From Ottowia sp. SB7-C50 (GTDB lineage Bacteria > Pseudomonadota > Gammaproteobacteria > Burkholderiales > Burkholderiaceae_C), in contig NZ_CP136995.1 in the NCBI RefSeq assembly GCF_033110285.1, forward strand, positions 62,001 to 126,000: DNA of 64,000 nucleotides, read 5' to 3'. Shown one piece after another: positions 34,178 through 43,409 of this stretch. Numbering within the stretch: the first letter of the stretch is position 1; each line of letters starts with the position of its first letter. The notes under the pieces are model-generated. The model was not told the origin of the DNA, searched no databases, and saw only the letters and a program-made list of their open reading frames with translations. Both the position numbers and the translations under genes were made by a program.

Positions 34178-37100
34178 ATGACACTGCACCCTCCCTTCGA
34201 CGCCCTGCACGCCGAACTGGCGCCCCAAAGCCCCTTGCGCGACGCCATCACCGCCGCCACGCGCCGGCCGGAGGCCCAAGCGCTGGCGCCGCTGCTGGAT
34301 CAGGCGCGGCTGGCGCCCGATCAGGCCCGCGCCGCGCACGACCTGGCCCATCGCCTGGCCGACACGCTGCGCCAGCGCAAGCGCGCTGCCGGCCGCGCGG
34401 GCATCGTGCAGGGCTTGTTGCAGGAGTTCGCCCTGTCGTCGCAAGAGGGCGTGGCGCTGATGTGCCTGGCCGAGGCGCTGCTGCGCATCCCCGACGCGGC
34501 CACGCGCGATGCGCTGATCCGCGACAAGGTGGGGCGCGGCGACTGGCAGGCGCATCTGGGACAAAGCCCCTCGCTGTTCGTCAACGCCGCCGCCTGGGGC
34601 CTGCTGCTGACGGGCAAGCTGGTGGCCACGCACAGCGAGGCGGGCTTGGGGCAGTCGCTCAAGCGCCTGACGGCCAAGGGCGGCGAGCCGCTGATCCGCA
34701 AGGGCGTCGACATGGCGATGCGCATGATGGGCGAGCAGTTCGTGACAGGCGAGACCATTGAAGAAGCGCTGAAGCACGCGCGCGGGCCTGAATCGCAAGG
34801 CTTTCGCTATTCGTATGACATGCTGGGCGAGGCGGCGCTGACCGCCGATGACGCGGCGCGCTATCTGGCCAGCTACGAAGCCGCCATCCACGCCATCGGC
34901 CGCGCGGCCGAGGGGCGCGGCGTGATCGGCGGGCCGGGCATCTCGATCAAGCTGTCGGCCCTGCACCCGCGCTACAGCCGCGCGCAACGGGCGCGCGTGC
35001 TGGCCGAGCTGTACCCGCGCGTGCTGCAGCTGGCGCAGCTGGCGCGGCAGTACGACATCGGCCTGAACATCGACGCCGAAGAGGCGGATCGGCTGGAGCT
35101 GTCGCTCGATCTGCTCGAAAAGCTGTGCCACGAGCCGTCGCTGGCCGGCTGGGACGGCATCGGCTTCGTGATCCAGGCGTACCAGAAGCGCTGCCCGTTC
35201 GTGATCGACTGGCTGGTCGAGCTGGCGCGGCGCACGCAGCACCGCCTGATGGTGCGGCTGGTGAAAGGCGCGTACTGGGACAGCGAAATCAAGCGTGCGC
35301 AGGTCGATGGCCAAAGCGACTACCCCGTCTACACCCGCAAGCCGCACACCGACGTCAGCTACCTGGCCTGCGCGCGCAAGCTGCTGGCCGCGCCCGAGGC
35401 CATTTACCCGCAGTTCGCCACCCACAACGCGCACAGCGTGGCGGCCATCGTGCAGATGGCGGGGCCAGAAGGCTGGCAGCCGGGGCAGTACGAATTCCAG
35501 TGCCTGCACGGCATGGGCGAGCCGCTGTATGAGCAGATCGTGAGCGGGCAACTCGGCGTGCAGCGCCCGTGCCGCATCTATGCGCCGGTGGGCACGCACG
35601 AGACGCTGCTGGCCTACTTGGTGCGGCGCCTGCTGGAGAACGGCGCCAACACCTCCTTCGTCAACCGCATTGCCGATGCGGACGTGCGGATTGAAGAGTT
35701 GATCGAAGACCCGGTGGTGCTGGTTGAAGGCGAGCAGCCCGTGGGCGCCCCGCACCCGCGCATCCCGCTGCCGCAGGCGCTTTACGGCGCCGAGCGCGAC
35801 AACTCGCGCGGCATGGACCTGAGCGACGAGCACACCTTGCGATCGCTATCAAAATCATTGCAAACTGTTGTGGAAACACGTCGACAAACGGGCGATTTGA
35901 CTGAAAAAACCGCGCCGGACGCGTTTGCAGGTGCCATTGGGGGTGGCGAAGGCTCCTTTCAGCCCGTGCACAACCCCGCCGACCGGCGCGACATCGTGGG
36001 CCACGTGCGCAACGCCGGTGCCGCCGACGTGGAGCGCGCGCTGGCGCAAGCCACCGCCTTCGCCCCCAATTGGGCCGCCACGCCGCCGGCCGACCGCGCC
36101 GCCGCCCTGCAACGCGCCGCCGACGCGCTGCAAGCCGACATGCCGCGCCTGATGGGCCTGCTGGTGCGCGAAGCCGGCAAGACCTGGGCCAACGCCATCG
36201 CCGAAGTGCGCGAGGCGGTGGACTTTTTGCGCTTCTACGCCGCCCAAGTGGCCGCGCAATTCGACAACGCCACGCACGTGCCGCTGGGCCCCGTGGTCTG
36301 CATCAGCCCATGGAATTTTCCGCTCGCCATCTTCACCGGCCAGGTCGCCGCCGCGCTGGCCGCCGGCAACGTGGTGGTGGCCAAGCCGGCGGAGCAGACG
36401 CCGTTGATTGCCGCCGAGGCCGTGCGCCACCTGCACCAAGCCGGCGTGCCGCCCGCCGCGCTGCAACTGCTGCCGGGCGATGGCGCTGCCGTGGGCGCCG
36501 CGCTGGTTGCCGACCCGCGCACGCGCGGCGTGCTGTTCACCGGCTCGACCGAGGTCGCGCGCCTGATCCAGGCCACGCTGGCCGAGCGCCTCAACCCCGA
36601 TGGCCAACCCGTGCCACTGATCGCCGAAACCGGCGGCCAGAACGCGCTCATCGTCGATTCCTCCGCCCTGCCCGAGCAGGTGGTGCAGGACGTGATGCAG
36701 TCCGCCTTCGACTCCGCCGGCCAGCGCTGCTCGGCCCTGCGCGTGCTGTGCGTGCAGGACGACGTGGCCGCGCGCGTCGTCACCATGCTCAAGGGCGCGA
36801 TGGATGAGGCGCGCATCGGTAACCCCGCCGCGCTGTCGGTCGACGTCGGCCCAGTGATCGACGCCGAAGCACACGCCGGCATCCAGCGCCACCTCGACGC
36901 CATGCGCGCCCAGGGCCACGCCGTGCACCAGGCCACGCGCGGCCTGGCCGAGGCGGCGGCGCACGGCACGTTCATCCCGCCGACGCTGATCGAGATCGAC
37001 CGGCTGGATCAGCTGCAGCGCGAAGTCTTCGGCCCCGTGCTGCACGTGCTGCGCTGGCGCCGCGCCGATCTGGACGGCCTGATCGAGCAGATCAACGCCA

Positions 37101-38122
37101 CCGGCTACGGCCTCACGGGCGGCGTGCACACGCGCATCGACGAGACCATCGCCCGCGTGGCGGCGCGCCTCGCCGTGGGCAACCTGTACGTCAACCGCAA
37201 CCTGGTCGGCGCCGTGGTCGGCGTGCAGCCGTTTGGCGGCGAAGGGCTGTCGGGCACCGGCCCCAAGGCGGGCGGCCCGCTGTACCTGCTGCGCCTGCTG
37301 GCGCGCCAGCCTGCCGATGCGGCGCAGCGCGCGGTGCAGGCGCTGGGCGAAACCGAAGATGCGAGTCAAAACGGCCCGCAGCGCTTGCCAGAGGAGCGCG
37401 AGCAGCTACAAAAACTATTGCACACACAGATGCAATCACAAGGCCACCCGGCGTTGGCCGATGTCGTCGCCCCCTTGTTCGACAGCGCCCCATCGCCCGC
37501 GCCGCGCGGGCTGCCCGGCCCCACGGGCGAGCGCAACAGCTACCACCTGCACCCGCGCCGCCGCGTGCTGTGCCTGGTGTCGCGTCAAGCTCCAACTGTC
37601 GGCGTCCGCACCGCCCTCGACGCCCGTGGCGGCGTTGCTGATCTGGCCCATACGTCCAGTATGGGCGGCGATCAGCGCCTTGCCACAGGCGCCGATGACG
37701 GCACGGCCATCCCACACTTGAGACTTGACGCGACACTGGCCGGGCGCAGCGAAGACCGGCTGCTGCAACTGGCGGCGGTACTGGCCGTGGGCGCGCAAGC
37801 CGTGTGGCCGGCTGACGCCCAACACGACTGGGCGCGCCTGCCGGTGGAGTTGCTGGCGCACATCGCCATCACGCCCGACTGGCGCGCGCCGGGCGCTGAT
37901 TTCGACGCCGTGCTGCTGCATGGCGATGCCGTCGATGCGCTGGCCGTGCAGCGCGCGCTGGCCGCGCGCCCCGGCCCCATCGTCGGCCTGACGGTGCGCC
38001 CGCCCGGCGCCACCGACCTGCCGCTGGCACCGCTGCTCACCGAGCGCAGCACCAGCGTCAACACTGCGGCGGCGGGGGGCAATGCGAGCTTGATGACGCT
38101 GGACGATGACGGGCGCACTTGA
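34178..38122 (+). CDS. putA: Bifunctional proline dehydrogenase / L-glutamate-gamma-semialdehyde dehydrogenase
   Basis: PutA oxidises proline to glutamate in two coupled steps. The 1314 residues lack the N-terminal ribbon-helix-helix of E. coli PutA. The FAD-binding PRODH barrel spans about 180-500 (RLVKGAYWDSEIKRAQ, PVYTRKPHTDVSYLACARKL). The aldehyde dehydrogenase domain follows, with Glu near 817 (AETGGQN), Cys near 850 (SAGQRCSALR) and GEGLSGTGPKAGGP. A C-terminal flap domain ends NTAAAGGNASLM. Two sections are repeat-derived: about residues 1063-1083 (ATAGC repeat) and 1133-1186 (a 160-bp palindromic element). Both keep the frame. Start 34178 is chosen at the first homologous Met. Confidence 0.93.
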   Translation: MTLHPPFDALHAELAPQSPLRDAITAATRRPEAQALAPLLDQARLAPDQARAAHDLAHRLADTLRQRKRAAGRAGIVQGLLQEFALSSQEGVALMCLAEALLRIPDAATRDALIRDKVGRGDWQAHLGQSPSLFVNAAAWGLLLTGKLVATHSEAGLGQSLKRLTAKGGEPLIRKGVDMAMRMMGEQFVTGETIEEALKHARGPESQGFRYSYDMLGEAALTADDAARYLASYEAAIHAIGRAAEGRGVIGGPGISIKLSALHPRYSRAQRARVLAELYPRVLQLAQLARQYDIGLNIDAEEADRLELSLDLLEKLCHEPSLAGWDGIGFVIQAYQKRCPFVIDWLVELARRTQHRLMVRLVKGAYWDSEIKRAQVDGQSDYPVYTRKPHTDVSYLACARKLLAAPEAIYPQFATHNAHSVAAIVQMAGPEGWQPGQYEFQCLHGMGEPLYEQIVSGQLGVQRPCRIYAPVGTHETLLAYLVRRLLENGANTSFVNRIADADVRIEELIEDPVVLVEGEQPVGAPHPRIPLPQALYGAERDNSRGMDLSDEHTLRSLSKSLQTVVETRRQTGDLTEKTAPDAFAGAIGGGEGSFQPVHNPADRRDIVGHVRNAGAADVERALAQATAFAPNWAATPPADRAAALQRAADALQADMPRLMGLLVREAGKTWANAIAEVREAVDFLRFYAAQVAAQFDNATHVPLGPVVCISPWNFPLAIFTGQVAAALAAGNVVVAKPAEQTPLIAAEAVRHLHQAGVPPAALQLLPGDGAAVGAALVADPRTRGVLFTGSTEVARLIQATLAERLNPDGQPVPLIAETGGQNALIVDSSALPEQVVQDVMQSAFDSAGQRCSALRVLCVQDDVAARVVTMLKGAMDEARIGNPAALSVDVGPVIDAEAHAGIQRHLDAMRAQGHAVHQATRGLAEAAAHGTFIPPTLIEIDRLDQLQREVFGPVLHVLRWRRADLDGLIEQINATGYGLTGGVHTRIDETIARVAARLAVGNLYVNRNLVGAVVGVQPFGGEGLSGTGPKAGGPLYLLRLLARQPADAAQRAVQALGETEDASQNGPQRLPEEREQLQKLLHTQMQSQGHPALADVVAPLFDSAPSPAPRGLPGPTGERNSYHLHPRRRVLCLVSRQAPTVGVRTALDARGGVADLAHTSSMGGDQRLATGADDGTAIPHLRLDATLAGRSEDRLLQLAAVLAVGAQAVWPADAQHDWARLPVELLAHIAITPDWRAPGADFDAVLLHGDAVDALAVQRALAARPGPIVGLTVRPPGATDLPLAPLLTERSTSVNTAAAGGNASLMTLDDDGRT
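37367..37420. repeat. Comamonadaceae ATAGC/GCGCTTG repeat inside putA
   Basis: AAAACGGCCCGCAGCGCTTG then CCAGAGGAGCGCGAGCAGCT and ACAAAAA is a recognisable reverse copy of the repeat (GATAGCTGC..GCGCT..AAGCGCTG..GGCCG). It encodes the linker after the dehydrogenase domain, around NGPQRLPEEREQLQKL. Confidence 0.6.
37577..37736. mobile_element. 160-bp palindromic MITE-like element in frame in putA
   Basis: Perfect 13-bp terminal inverted repeats GTGTCGCGTCAAG (37577-37589) and CTTGACGCGACAC (37724-37736) bound the element. The two halves continue to match imperfectly, and the centre is a strong hairpin, GCTGATC-GCCCATAC-gtcca-GTATGGGC-GATCAGC. It has no transposase. In PutA it encodes about 53 residues (from RQAPTVG to RLDATLAG) lying between RVLCLVS and EDRLLQLAAVLAVG, which are nearly adjacent in other PutA proteins. 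Confidence 0.7.
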
Positions 38123-38145
38123 AGTCGGATACCGAATACCGAATA

Positions 38146-38318
38146 CCGGACGCAGAGGACGCAAAGGATTCGCAGAGGACGCAAAAAATACAAAAGTGAA
38201 TTCAGTATTGAGCACCCTGCCACTTGCCACGACTCGCGCATTTCCGCCTTTGGCCCCAGAAAAATTTTTGGTTTTCCTTTCGCGTCCTCTGCGAATCTTC
38301 TGCGTCCTCTGCGTCCGG
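38146..38318. repeat. 173-bp inverted-repeat element, copy D with longer interior
   Basis: Left arm CCGGACGCAGAGGACGCAAA (38146-38165) and right arm CTGCGTCCTCTGCGTCCGG (ending 38318) match the other copies. The interior is longer and contains TCAGTATTGAGCACCCTGCC. ACCGAATACCGAATACCGGA gives short direct repeats at the left edge. It occupies the gap between putA and marC. Confidence 0.8.
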
Positions 38319-38345
38319 CTGTTTGGATGTTTCGGTGGAATGCCC

Positions 38346-39032
38346 TCACAACCCCCGCAGCAGCTCGCTCGCCCCATCCCAGAAAATCTGCACGCCCACG
38401 CACAGCAGGATGAAGGCCGTCAGGCGCAGAAACACCACCAAGCCCACCTCGCCCAATGGCCGCAGAAGACGCCCGGCGTAGCGGTAAGTCAGCAGCACCA
38501 GCAGCCCGATGACGACCATCGCCGCCAGCCCGCCGGCAAAGTTGGCGGCGGTGACCGGCCACTGCCGGCTGTGCAGCGCCGCGCCCACCGTGATGGCCGC
38601 CGAGATCGAGCCCGGCCCGCAGGTCAGCGGAAAGGTCATCGGGTAGAAGGCCTGGATGCGCACGTGGTTGTCGTCCACCAGCTTGCGCGCCATCTCGGCG
38701 TTGTCGGCGCTGTCGGCGCTCACCGCGTGCGGCGCATACAGCATGTTCCACGCGGTGAAGGCGACGATCAGCCCGCCCGCCACGCGCACGATGGGGATCG
38801 AGACGCCAAAAAAATCCAGCACATAGGTGCCGATCACCATCGCGCTGGCCAGCATCAGCACCACGTTGCGGCCGATGCGCGTGGCCAGCGCGCGGCGCCG
38901 GGCGGGGTCGAGCTCGCGCGTCAGGTTGACGAACACCGGCGCCGACGCCGGCGGGTTGAGGATGGGCAGCACGCCCGCCAGCGCGAGCAAGAAGCTCTTG
39001 CCGAAGGCCAGGGCCAAAGCAGGGATTTCCAT
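38346..39032 (-). CDS. marC: MarC-family integral membrane protein
   Basis: The 228-residue protein has six hydrophobic segments. Family features include LLALAGVLPILNPPASAPVF, ARRIALA-like RRRALATRIGRNVVLML, and AFYPMTFPLTCGPGSISAAI (P-x-T-x-G-P-G). MarC proteins were once linked to multiple antibiotic resistance, but the function is not established. The ATG at 39032 begins MEIPALALAFGKSFLLALAG. Confidence 0.9.
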   Translation of the reverse strand: MEIPALALAFGKSFLLALAGVLPILNPPASAPVFVNLTRELDPARRRALATRIGRNVVLMLASAMVIGTYVLDFFGVSIPIVRVAGGLIVAFTAWNMLYAPHAVSADSADNAEMARKLVDDNHVRIQAFYPMTFPLTCGPGSISAAITVGAALHSRQWPVTAANFAGGLAAMVVIGLLVLLTYRYAGRLLRPLGEVGLVVFLRLTAFILLCVGVQIFWDGASELLRGL

Positions 39033-39119
39033 GATGGGGGCAGCGGTGCGTGGGTGGGTGTACAGTGAATTGTTTCAGGTCGGCGCTTGGCCGGCCGCGC
39101 CCATTTTCAGGAGAACCCC

Positions 39120-40287
39120 ATGCCCGGACTGCTGCCGAACATCGATCCCGATGGCTTGCTTGAATTCTCGGTGGTCTACACCGACCGCGCCTTGAACCAC
39201 ATGTCGAAGAAGTTCCAGGGCGTGATGAAAGACATCTCGGCGATGCTGAAAGAGGTGTACCACGCCGACGCGGCCGTGCTGGTGCCCGGCAGCGGCACCT
39301 TCGGCATGGAGGCGGTGGCGCGGCAATTTGCCAACGACCAGCGCGTGGTCATCATCCGCAACGGCTTCTTCAGCTTTCGCTGGAGCCAGATTCTGGAGAC
39401 GGGCAAGATCACCGCGCCCGAGAACATCACGGTGCTGAAAGCGCGCCGCACCGGCAGCGCCGCGCAATCGCCCTGGGCGCCCGCGCCGATTGACGAGGTG
39501 GTGTCCACCATCGCCAGCGTCAAGCCCGCCGTCGTTTTCGCCCCCCCACGTCGAAACCGCCAGCGGCATGATGCTGCCCGATGACTACATGAAGAAGATC
39601 GCCGACGCCGTGCACGCGGTGGGTGGCCTGTTCGTGCTGGACTGCATCGCGTCGGGCGCCATGTGGGTCGACATGCAGACCATCGGCGTCGATGTGCTCG
39701 TCAGCGCGCCGCAGAAGGGCTGGAGCTCATCGCCCGCCTGCGCCATGGTGTGCCTGTCGGCGCGTGCCCTGCAGACCATGGAAGGCACCACCAGCACCAG
39801 CTACGCCTGCGACCTGAAGAAGTGGCACCAGATCATGCAGGCGTATGAAACCGGCAGCCACGCCTACCACGCCACCATGCCGACCATGGCGCTGCTGAAA
39901 TTGCGCGACACCATGGCCGAGACGCGCGAACGCGGCTTTGCGAAGGTGCGCGAACAGCAGATCGAGCTGGGCCGCAAGGTGCGCGCGCTGTTTGAGTCGC
40001 GCGGCCTGCCCAGCGTGGCGGCTGAGGGCTTCAAGGCGCCGGGCGTGGTGGTCAGCTACACGACCGACCCGGAGATCCAGAGCGCCAAGAAATTCATTGC
40101 CGAAGGACTGCAAACCGCCAGCGGCGTGCCGCTGATGTGCGACGAGCCGGCCGATTTCCGCACCTTCCGCATCGGCCTGTTTGGCCTGGACAAGTGGGCC
40201 AACGTGGATCGCAGTGTGGGGCATTTGCGCGATGCGCTGGATCGGCTGGGCGTGATCGCTCCTGAAAAAGAAGCAACCAGCGCTTGA
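39120..40287 (+). pseudogene. Class V (alanine-glyoxylate/serine-pyruvate type) aminotransferase, frameshifted
   Basis: Two frames make one PLP enzyme of about 388 residues. The first runs PGLLPNIDPDGLLEFSVVYT to KPAVVFA. The second continues PHVETASGMMLPDDYMKK, with VLDCIASGAMWVDM (PLP Asp) and VSAPQKGWSSSPACAM (Schiff-base Lys), to KEATSA. The break is a seven-C run at 39541-39547; six Cs would read VVFAPHVETASG. AGGAGA precedes the ATG at 39120. The C-terminal residues EKEATSA and stop come from an ATAGC-type repeat. The amino donor is not deducible. Confidence 0.85.
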
Positions 40288-40309
40288 TGGGCGGGCGCCA
40301 GAGGCCGAT

Positions 40310-40633
40310 TTGACCCAAAACCTGCTGCTGGTGCTGACCACCGTCGCCACGCGCGCCGACGCCGACGCGCTGGCCCGCGCCATGGTTGAGCAGCGCCTGG
40401 CCGCGTGCGCACAGATCAGCGCCATCGACAGCGTGTACTGGTGGCAGGGCGCGGTGCAGGCCGAGGGCGAATTCCGTGTGCTGTTCAAGACCACGGCGGA
40501 GCGCTATCCGGCGCTCGAATCCGCGCTGCGCGCCAGCCACCCGTACGAACTGCCCGCCATCGTCGCCCTGCCGGTGGCGCAAGCGTTGCCTGAGTTTGCG
40601 AATTGGGTCGGCACCGAGACGCGCACTGCGTGA
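40310..40633 (+). CDS. cutA: Divalent-ion tolerance protein CutA
   Basis: CutA1 is a small trimeric protein linked to copper and other divalent-ion tolerance. The 107 residues include LLVLTTVATRADADALARAM, RLAACAQISAIDSVYWWQGA, EFRVLFKTTAERYPALESAL and HPYELPAIVALPV, all family motifs. The start is TTG at 40310, directly at the edge of an ATAGC-type repeat (GGCCGATTTGAC), with no in-frame ATG ahead of the homologous region. No clear Shine-Dalgarno is visible, so it may depend on read-through from the aminotransferase gene 22 bp upstream. Confidence 0.9.
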   Translation: MTQNLLLVLTTVATRADADALARAMVEQRLAACAQISAIDSVYWWQGAVQAEGEFRVLFKTTAERYPALESALRASHPYELPAIVALPVAQALPEFANWVGTETRTA

Positions 40634-40655
40634 ATCTGGCGTTGGGCAAAAGGCC

Positions 40656-41381
40656 TTAAAACCACCGCGCCACCAGCGGCATCAGCACCGACGCCAGCAG
40701 CACTTGCAGACCGAGCGCCAACCCGGCGTAGGCGCCGGCGTCCAGGTTGACCTGCAGCGAACGCGCCGCGCCAATGCCGTGCGCCGCCGTGCCCATGGCA
40801 AAGCCGCGCGCCATCCAGCCGACGCGGTCGGTGCCCACGCCGAGCAGCGCGAACAGGTACTTGCCCGACAGCGCGCCGATCAGCCCCGTGAGCACCGCGA
40901 ACACCGCCGCCAGCGCCGGCACGCCGCCGATCTTTTCGGCCACGCCCATGGCCACCGGCGCCGTGACCGACTTCGGGGCCAGCGAGCGCAGCACGTCTTC
41001 CGGCAGTCCCAAGGCCCAGCCGAGTGCTACAGCACTGATAGCTGCCGCCGCGCCACCCGCCAGCGCTGCGGCCACAAAACGCCCCCAATCGCGGCGCAGT
41101 TGCGCGCGCCGCTCCCACAGCGGAAAGCCCAGCGCCACCACCGCCGGGCCGAGCAGAAAATGGATGAACTGCGCGCCCGCGAAGTAGCTCGGGTAGGGCA
41201 CGCCAGTCGCCAGCAGCGCGGCGCCCAGCGTCAGCACCGACCACAGCACCGGGTTGGCCCAGGGCGCCTGGTCCATGGCGGCGTAAAAGCGCTGCGCCAG
41301 CAGGTAGACGACCAGCGTCGCCGTCAGCCCGAACAGCGGGGCCGACGACAGGTAGACCCACAGCTGCACGAAGTCAGGCAT
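40656..41381 (-). CDS. lrgB: LrgB/CidB-family membrane protein
   Basis: The 241-residue polytopic protein has the LrgB features FIHFLLGPAVVALGFPLWER, LAPKSVTAPVAMGVAEKIGG and GTAAHGIGAARSL. Its start overlaps the end of the lrgA-like gene by 8 bp. LrgAB/CidAB pairs act in holin-like control of murein hydrolases or in transport of small carboxylates such as pyruvate or glycolate. The glycolate-oxidase-like gene just upstream hints at the latter. Confidence 0.92.
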   Translation of the reverse strand: MPDFVQLWVYLSSAPLFGLTATLVVYLLAQRFYAAMDQAPWANPVLWSVLTLGAALLATGVPYPSYFAGAQFIHFLLGPAVVALGFPLWERRAQLRRDWGRFVAAALAGGAAAAISAVALGWALGLPEDVLRSLAPKSVTAPVAMGVAEKIGGVPALAAVFAVLTGLIGALSGKYLFALLGVGTDRVGWMARGFAMGTAAHGIGAARSLQVNLDAGAYAGLALGLQVLLASVLMPLVARWF

Positions 41382-41742
41382 CGGGCGCCTCCGCGGCGTG
41401 CGCGCGGCCGCGCATCAGCGCACGCAGGGTGAGCGCGCTCACGGCCAGGCCGATCCAGGTCGACAGCGCGATCACTGCCAGCAGCCGGAAGCCGTGTTGC
41501 TGCAGCACGCCCAGGTGCGTGATGACGCCCACGCCCACCGGCACGAACAGCAGCGACAGGTGCGCCAGCAGAAACCGCGCCACCTCCGTCACCGGCTCGC
41601 GCAGCGGGCGCCAGCCAAGCGCCGGCATCAGCAGCAGCATGCCGATCACCGGGCCGGGCAGCGGCAGGCTGAAGGCGCGGGACAGCACTTCGCCCACCAG
41701 TTGCAGCAACAACAGCCAGGCCAGCCCGCGCAGCGCTTGCAT
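41374..41742 (-). CDS. lrgA: LrgA/CidA-family small membrane protein
   Basis: The 122-residue protein has four hydrophobic segments and the CidA/LrgA signature GEVLSRAFSLPLPGPVIGMLLL, followed by LLAHLSLLFVPVGVGVITHL. It is the first gene of an overlapping lrgA-lrgB pair and begins 9 bp after the FAD-oxidase gene, so all three may form one transcript. Confidence 0.9.
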   Translation of the reverse strand: MQALRGLAWLLLLQLVGEVLSRAFSLPLPGPVIGMLLLMPALGWRPLREPVTEVARFLLAHLSLLFVPVGVGVITHLGVLQQHGFRLLAVIALSTWIGLAVSALTLRALMRGRAHAAEAPDA

Positions 41743-41751
41743 GGCGTGCGA

Positions 41752-43254
41752 TTAAAAACGTTCCAGTTCAGGGAAGGGCAGGCGTCCGCTGCGCACCAGC
41801 ATCTTGCCGTATTCGGCGCAGCGGTTGAGCGTGGGAATGACCTTGCCGGGGTTCAGCAGCCCCTGCGGATCGAAGGCGCGCTTGATGCCGAACATCTGCT
41901 CGTTCTCGTCGGCGCTGAACTGCACGCACATGCTGTTGAGCTTTTCGATGCCCACGCCGTGCTCGCCGGTGATGGTGCCGCCCATGGCGACACTGGTCTC
42001 CAGGATGTCGGCGCCGAACAGCTCGGCCCGGTGCAACTGGTCGGGGTCGTTGGCGTCAAACAGGATCAGCGGGTGCAGGTTGCCGTCGCCGGCGTGAAAC
42101 ACGTTGCAGCAGCGCAGGCCGTACTTCACCTCCATCTGCTGGATCGCCAGCAGGATGTCGGCCAGCCGCTTGCGCGGGATGGTCGAATCCATGCACATGT
42201 AGTCGGGGCTGATGCGGCCGCTGGCCGGGAAGGCGTTCTTGCGCCCGCTCCAGAAGCGCAGGCGCTCGGCCTCGGACTCGCTTACTGCAATTTTGGTAGC
42301 GCCCGCCGCCGTCAGCACCTGCGTCATGCGGCCAATTTCTTCCTCCACCTCTTCCGGCGTGCCGTCGGATTCGCACAGCAGGATGGCGGCGGCCTCCAGG
42401 TCGTAGCCGGCGTGCACGAAGTCCTCGACGGCGGCCGTCATGGGCTTGTCCATCATCTCCAGCCCGGCGGGGATGATGCCGGCCGCGATCACCGCCGCCA
42501 CCGCATCGCCCGCGTGGCGCACGTCGGCAAAGCTGGCCATGATGCAGCGCGCCAGGCGCGGCTTGGGCAAAAGCTTGACGGTGACCTCAGTCGTCACGGC
42601 CAGCATGCCTTCGCTGCCGGTGATCAGCGCCAGCAGGTCGTAGCCGGGCGCGTCCAGCGCCTCGCCGCCGAATTCGACCGGCTCGCCTTCGGCGGTGAAG
42701 CCTTTCACCTTGAGCACGTTGTGCAGCGTCAGCCCGTACTTCAGGCAGTGCACGCCGCCCGAGTTTTCGGCCACGTTGCCGCCGATGGTGCAGGCAATCT
42801 GGCTGCTCGGGTCGGGCGCGTAATACAGGTCGTGCGCGGCGGCGGCTTCGCTGATCGCCAGGTTGCGCACGCCGCACTGCACCTGCGCCGTGCGCGCCAG
42901 CGGGTCGATCTTGAGGATGCGGTTGAACTTGGCCAGCGACAGCGTCACGCCGCGCTCGTGCGGCATCGCCCCGCCCGACAGGCCCGTGCCCGCGCCGCGC
43001 GCCACCACCGGCACGCCCAGGCTGTGGCAGGTTTTCAACACCTGTTGAATCTGTTCGTAACTCTCGGGCAGTGCCACCGCCAGCGGCCGCTGGCGATATG
43101 CGGTCAGGCCGTCACATTCGTACGGGGTCGTCAGCTCGTCCGTCCACAACAGCGCCTGCGGCGGCAGTTGGCGGGACAGCGCAGCAACCACCTGCGCCTG
43201 CAGCTCTGATTTTTGTAGTGCGGGGGCTGGCTGACCAGCGATGGCGGCGTCCAT
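41752..43254 (-). CDS. glcD: FAD-linked oxidase, glycolate/D-lactate dehydrogenase type (GlcD-like)
   Basis: This 500-residue flavoprotein of the GlcD/D-lactate dehydrogenase group has PCMH-type FAD binding: PVVARGAGTGLSGGAMPHER, PDPSSQIACTIGGNVAENSG, LKYGLTLHNVLKVKGF and the C-terminal cap with VFHAGDGNLHPLILFD and GTITGEHGVGIEKL. The start at 43254 (MDAAIAG) is preferred to an upstream Met. The partner subunits GlcE and GlcF are not next to it. The substrate could be glycolate or D-lactate. Confidence 0.9.
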   Translation of the reverse strand: MDAAIAGQPAPALQKSELQAQVVAALSRQLPPQALLWTDELTTPYECDGLTAYRQRPLAVALPESYEQIQQVLKTCHSLGVPVVARGAGTGLSGGAMPHERGVTLSLAKFNRILKIDPLARTAQVQCGVRNLAISEAAAAHDLYYAPDPSSQIACTIGGNVAENSGGVHCLKYGLTLHNVLKVKGFTAEGEPVEFGGEALDAPGYDLLALITGSEGMLAVTTEVTVKLLPKPRLARCIMASFADVRHAGDAVAAVIAAGIIPAGLEMMDKPMTAAVEDFVHAGYDLEAAAILLCESDGTPEEVEEEIGRMTQVLTAAGATKIAVSESEAERLRFWSGRKNAFPASGRISPDYMCMDSTIPRKRLADILLAIQQMEVKYGLRCCNVFHAGDGNLHPLILFDANDPDQLHRAELFGADILETSVAMGGTITGEHGVGIEKLNSMCVQFSADENEQMFGIKRAFDPQGLLNPGKVIPTLNRCAEYGKMLVRSGRLPFPELERF

Positions 43255-43409
43255 GGCAAGGCAATAAGGGGCAATCGGGTCACTATAGAGCATCGCGCCG
43301 CGCCGTCAGCGCGCCGCCGGGCGTGGCAAGGCACAATCGGCGCATGGATATTGGGCGGATCGGCCCCGCGCTACGGCGCGGCGCCGTATGGACAAAGAAG
43401 AACCAGCAC

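Noticed and set aside
33911-35833. 640-codon open frame antisense to putA
   Set aside because: Antisense to conserved PutA sequence and without recognisable domains.
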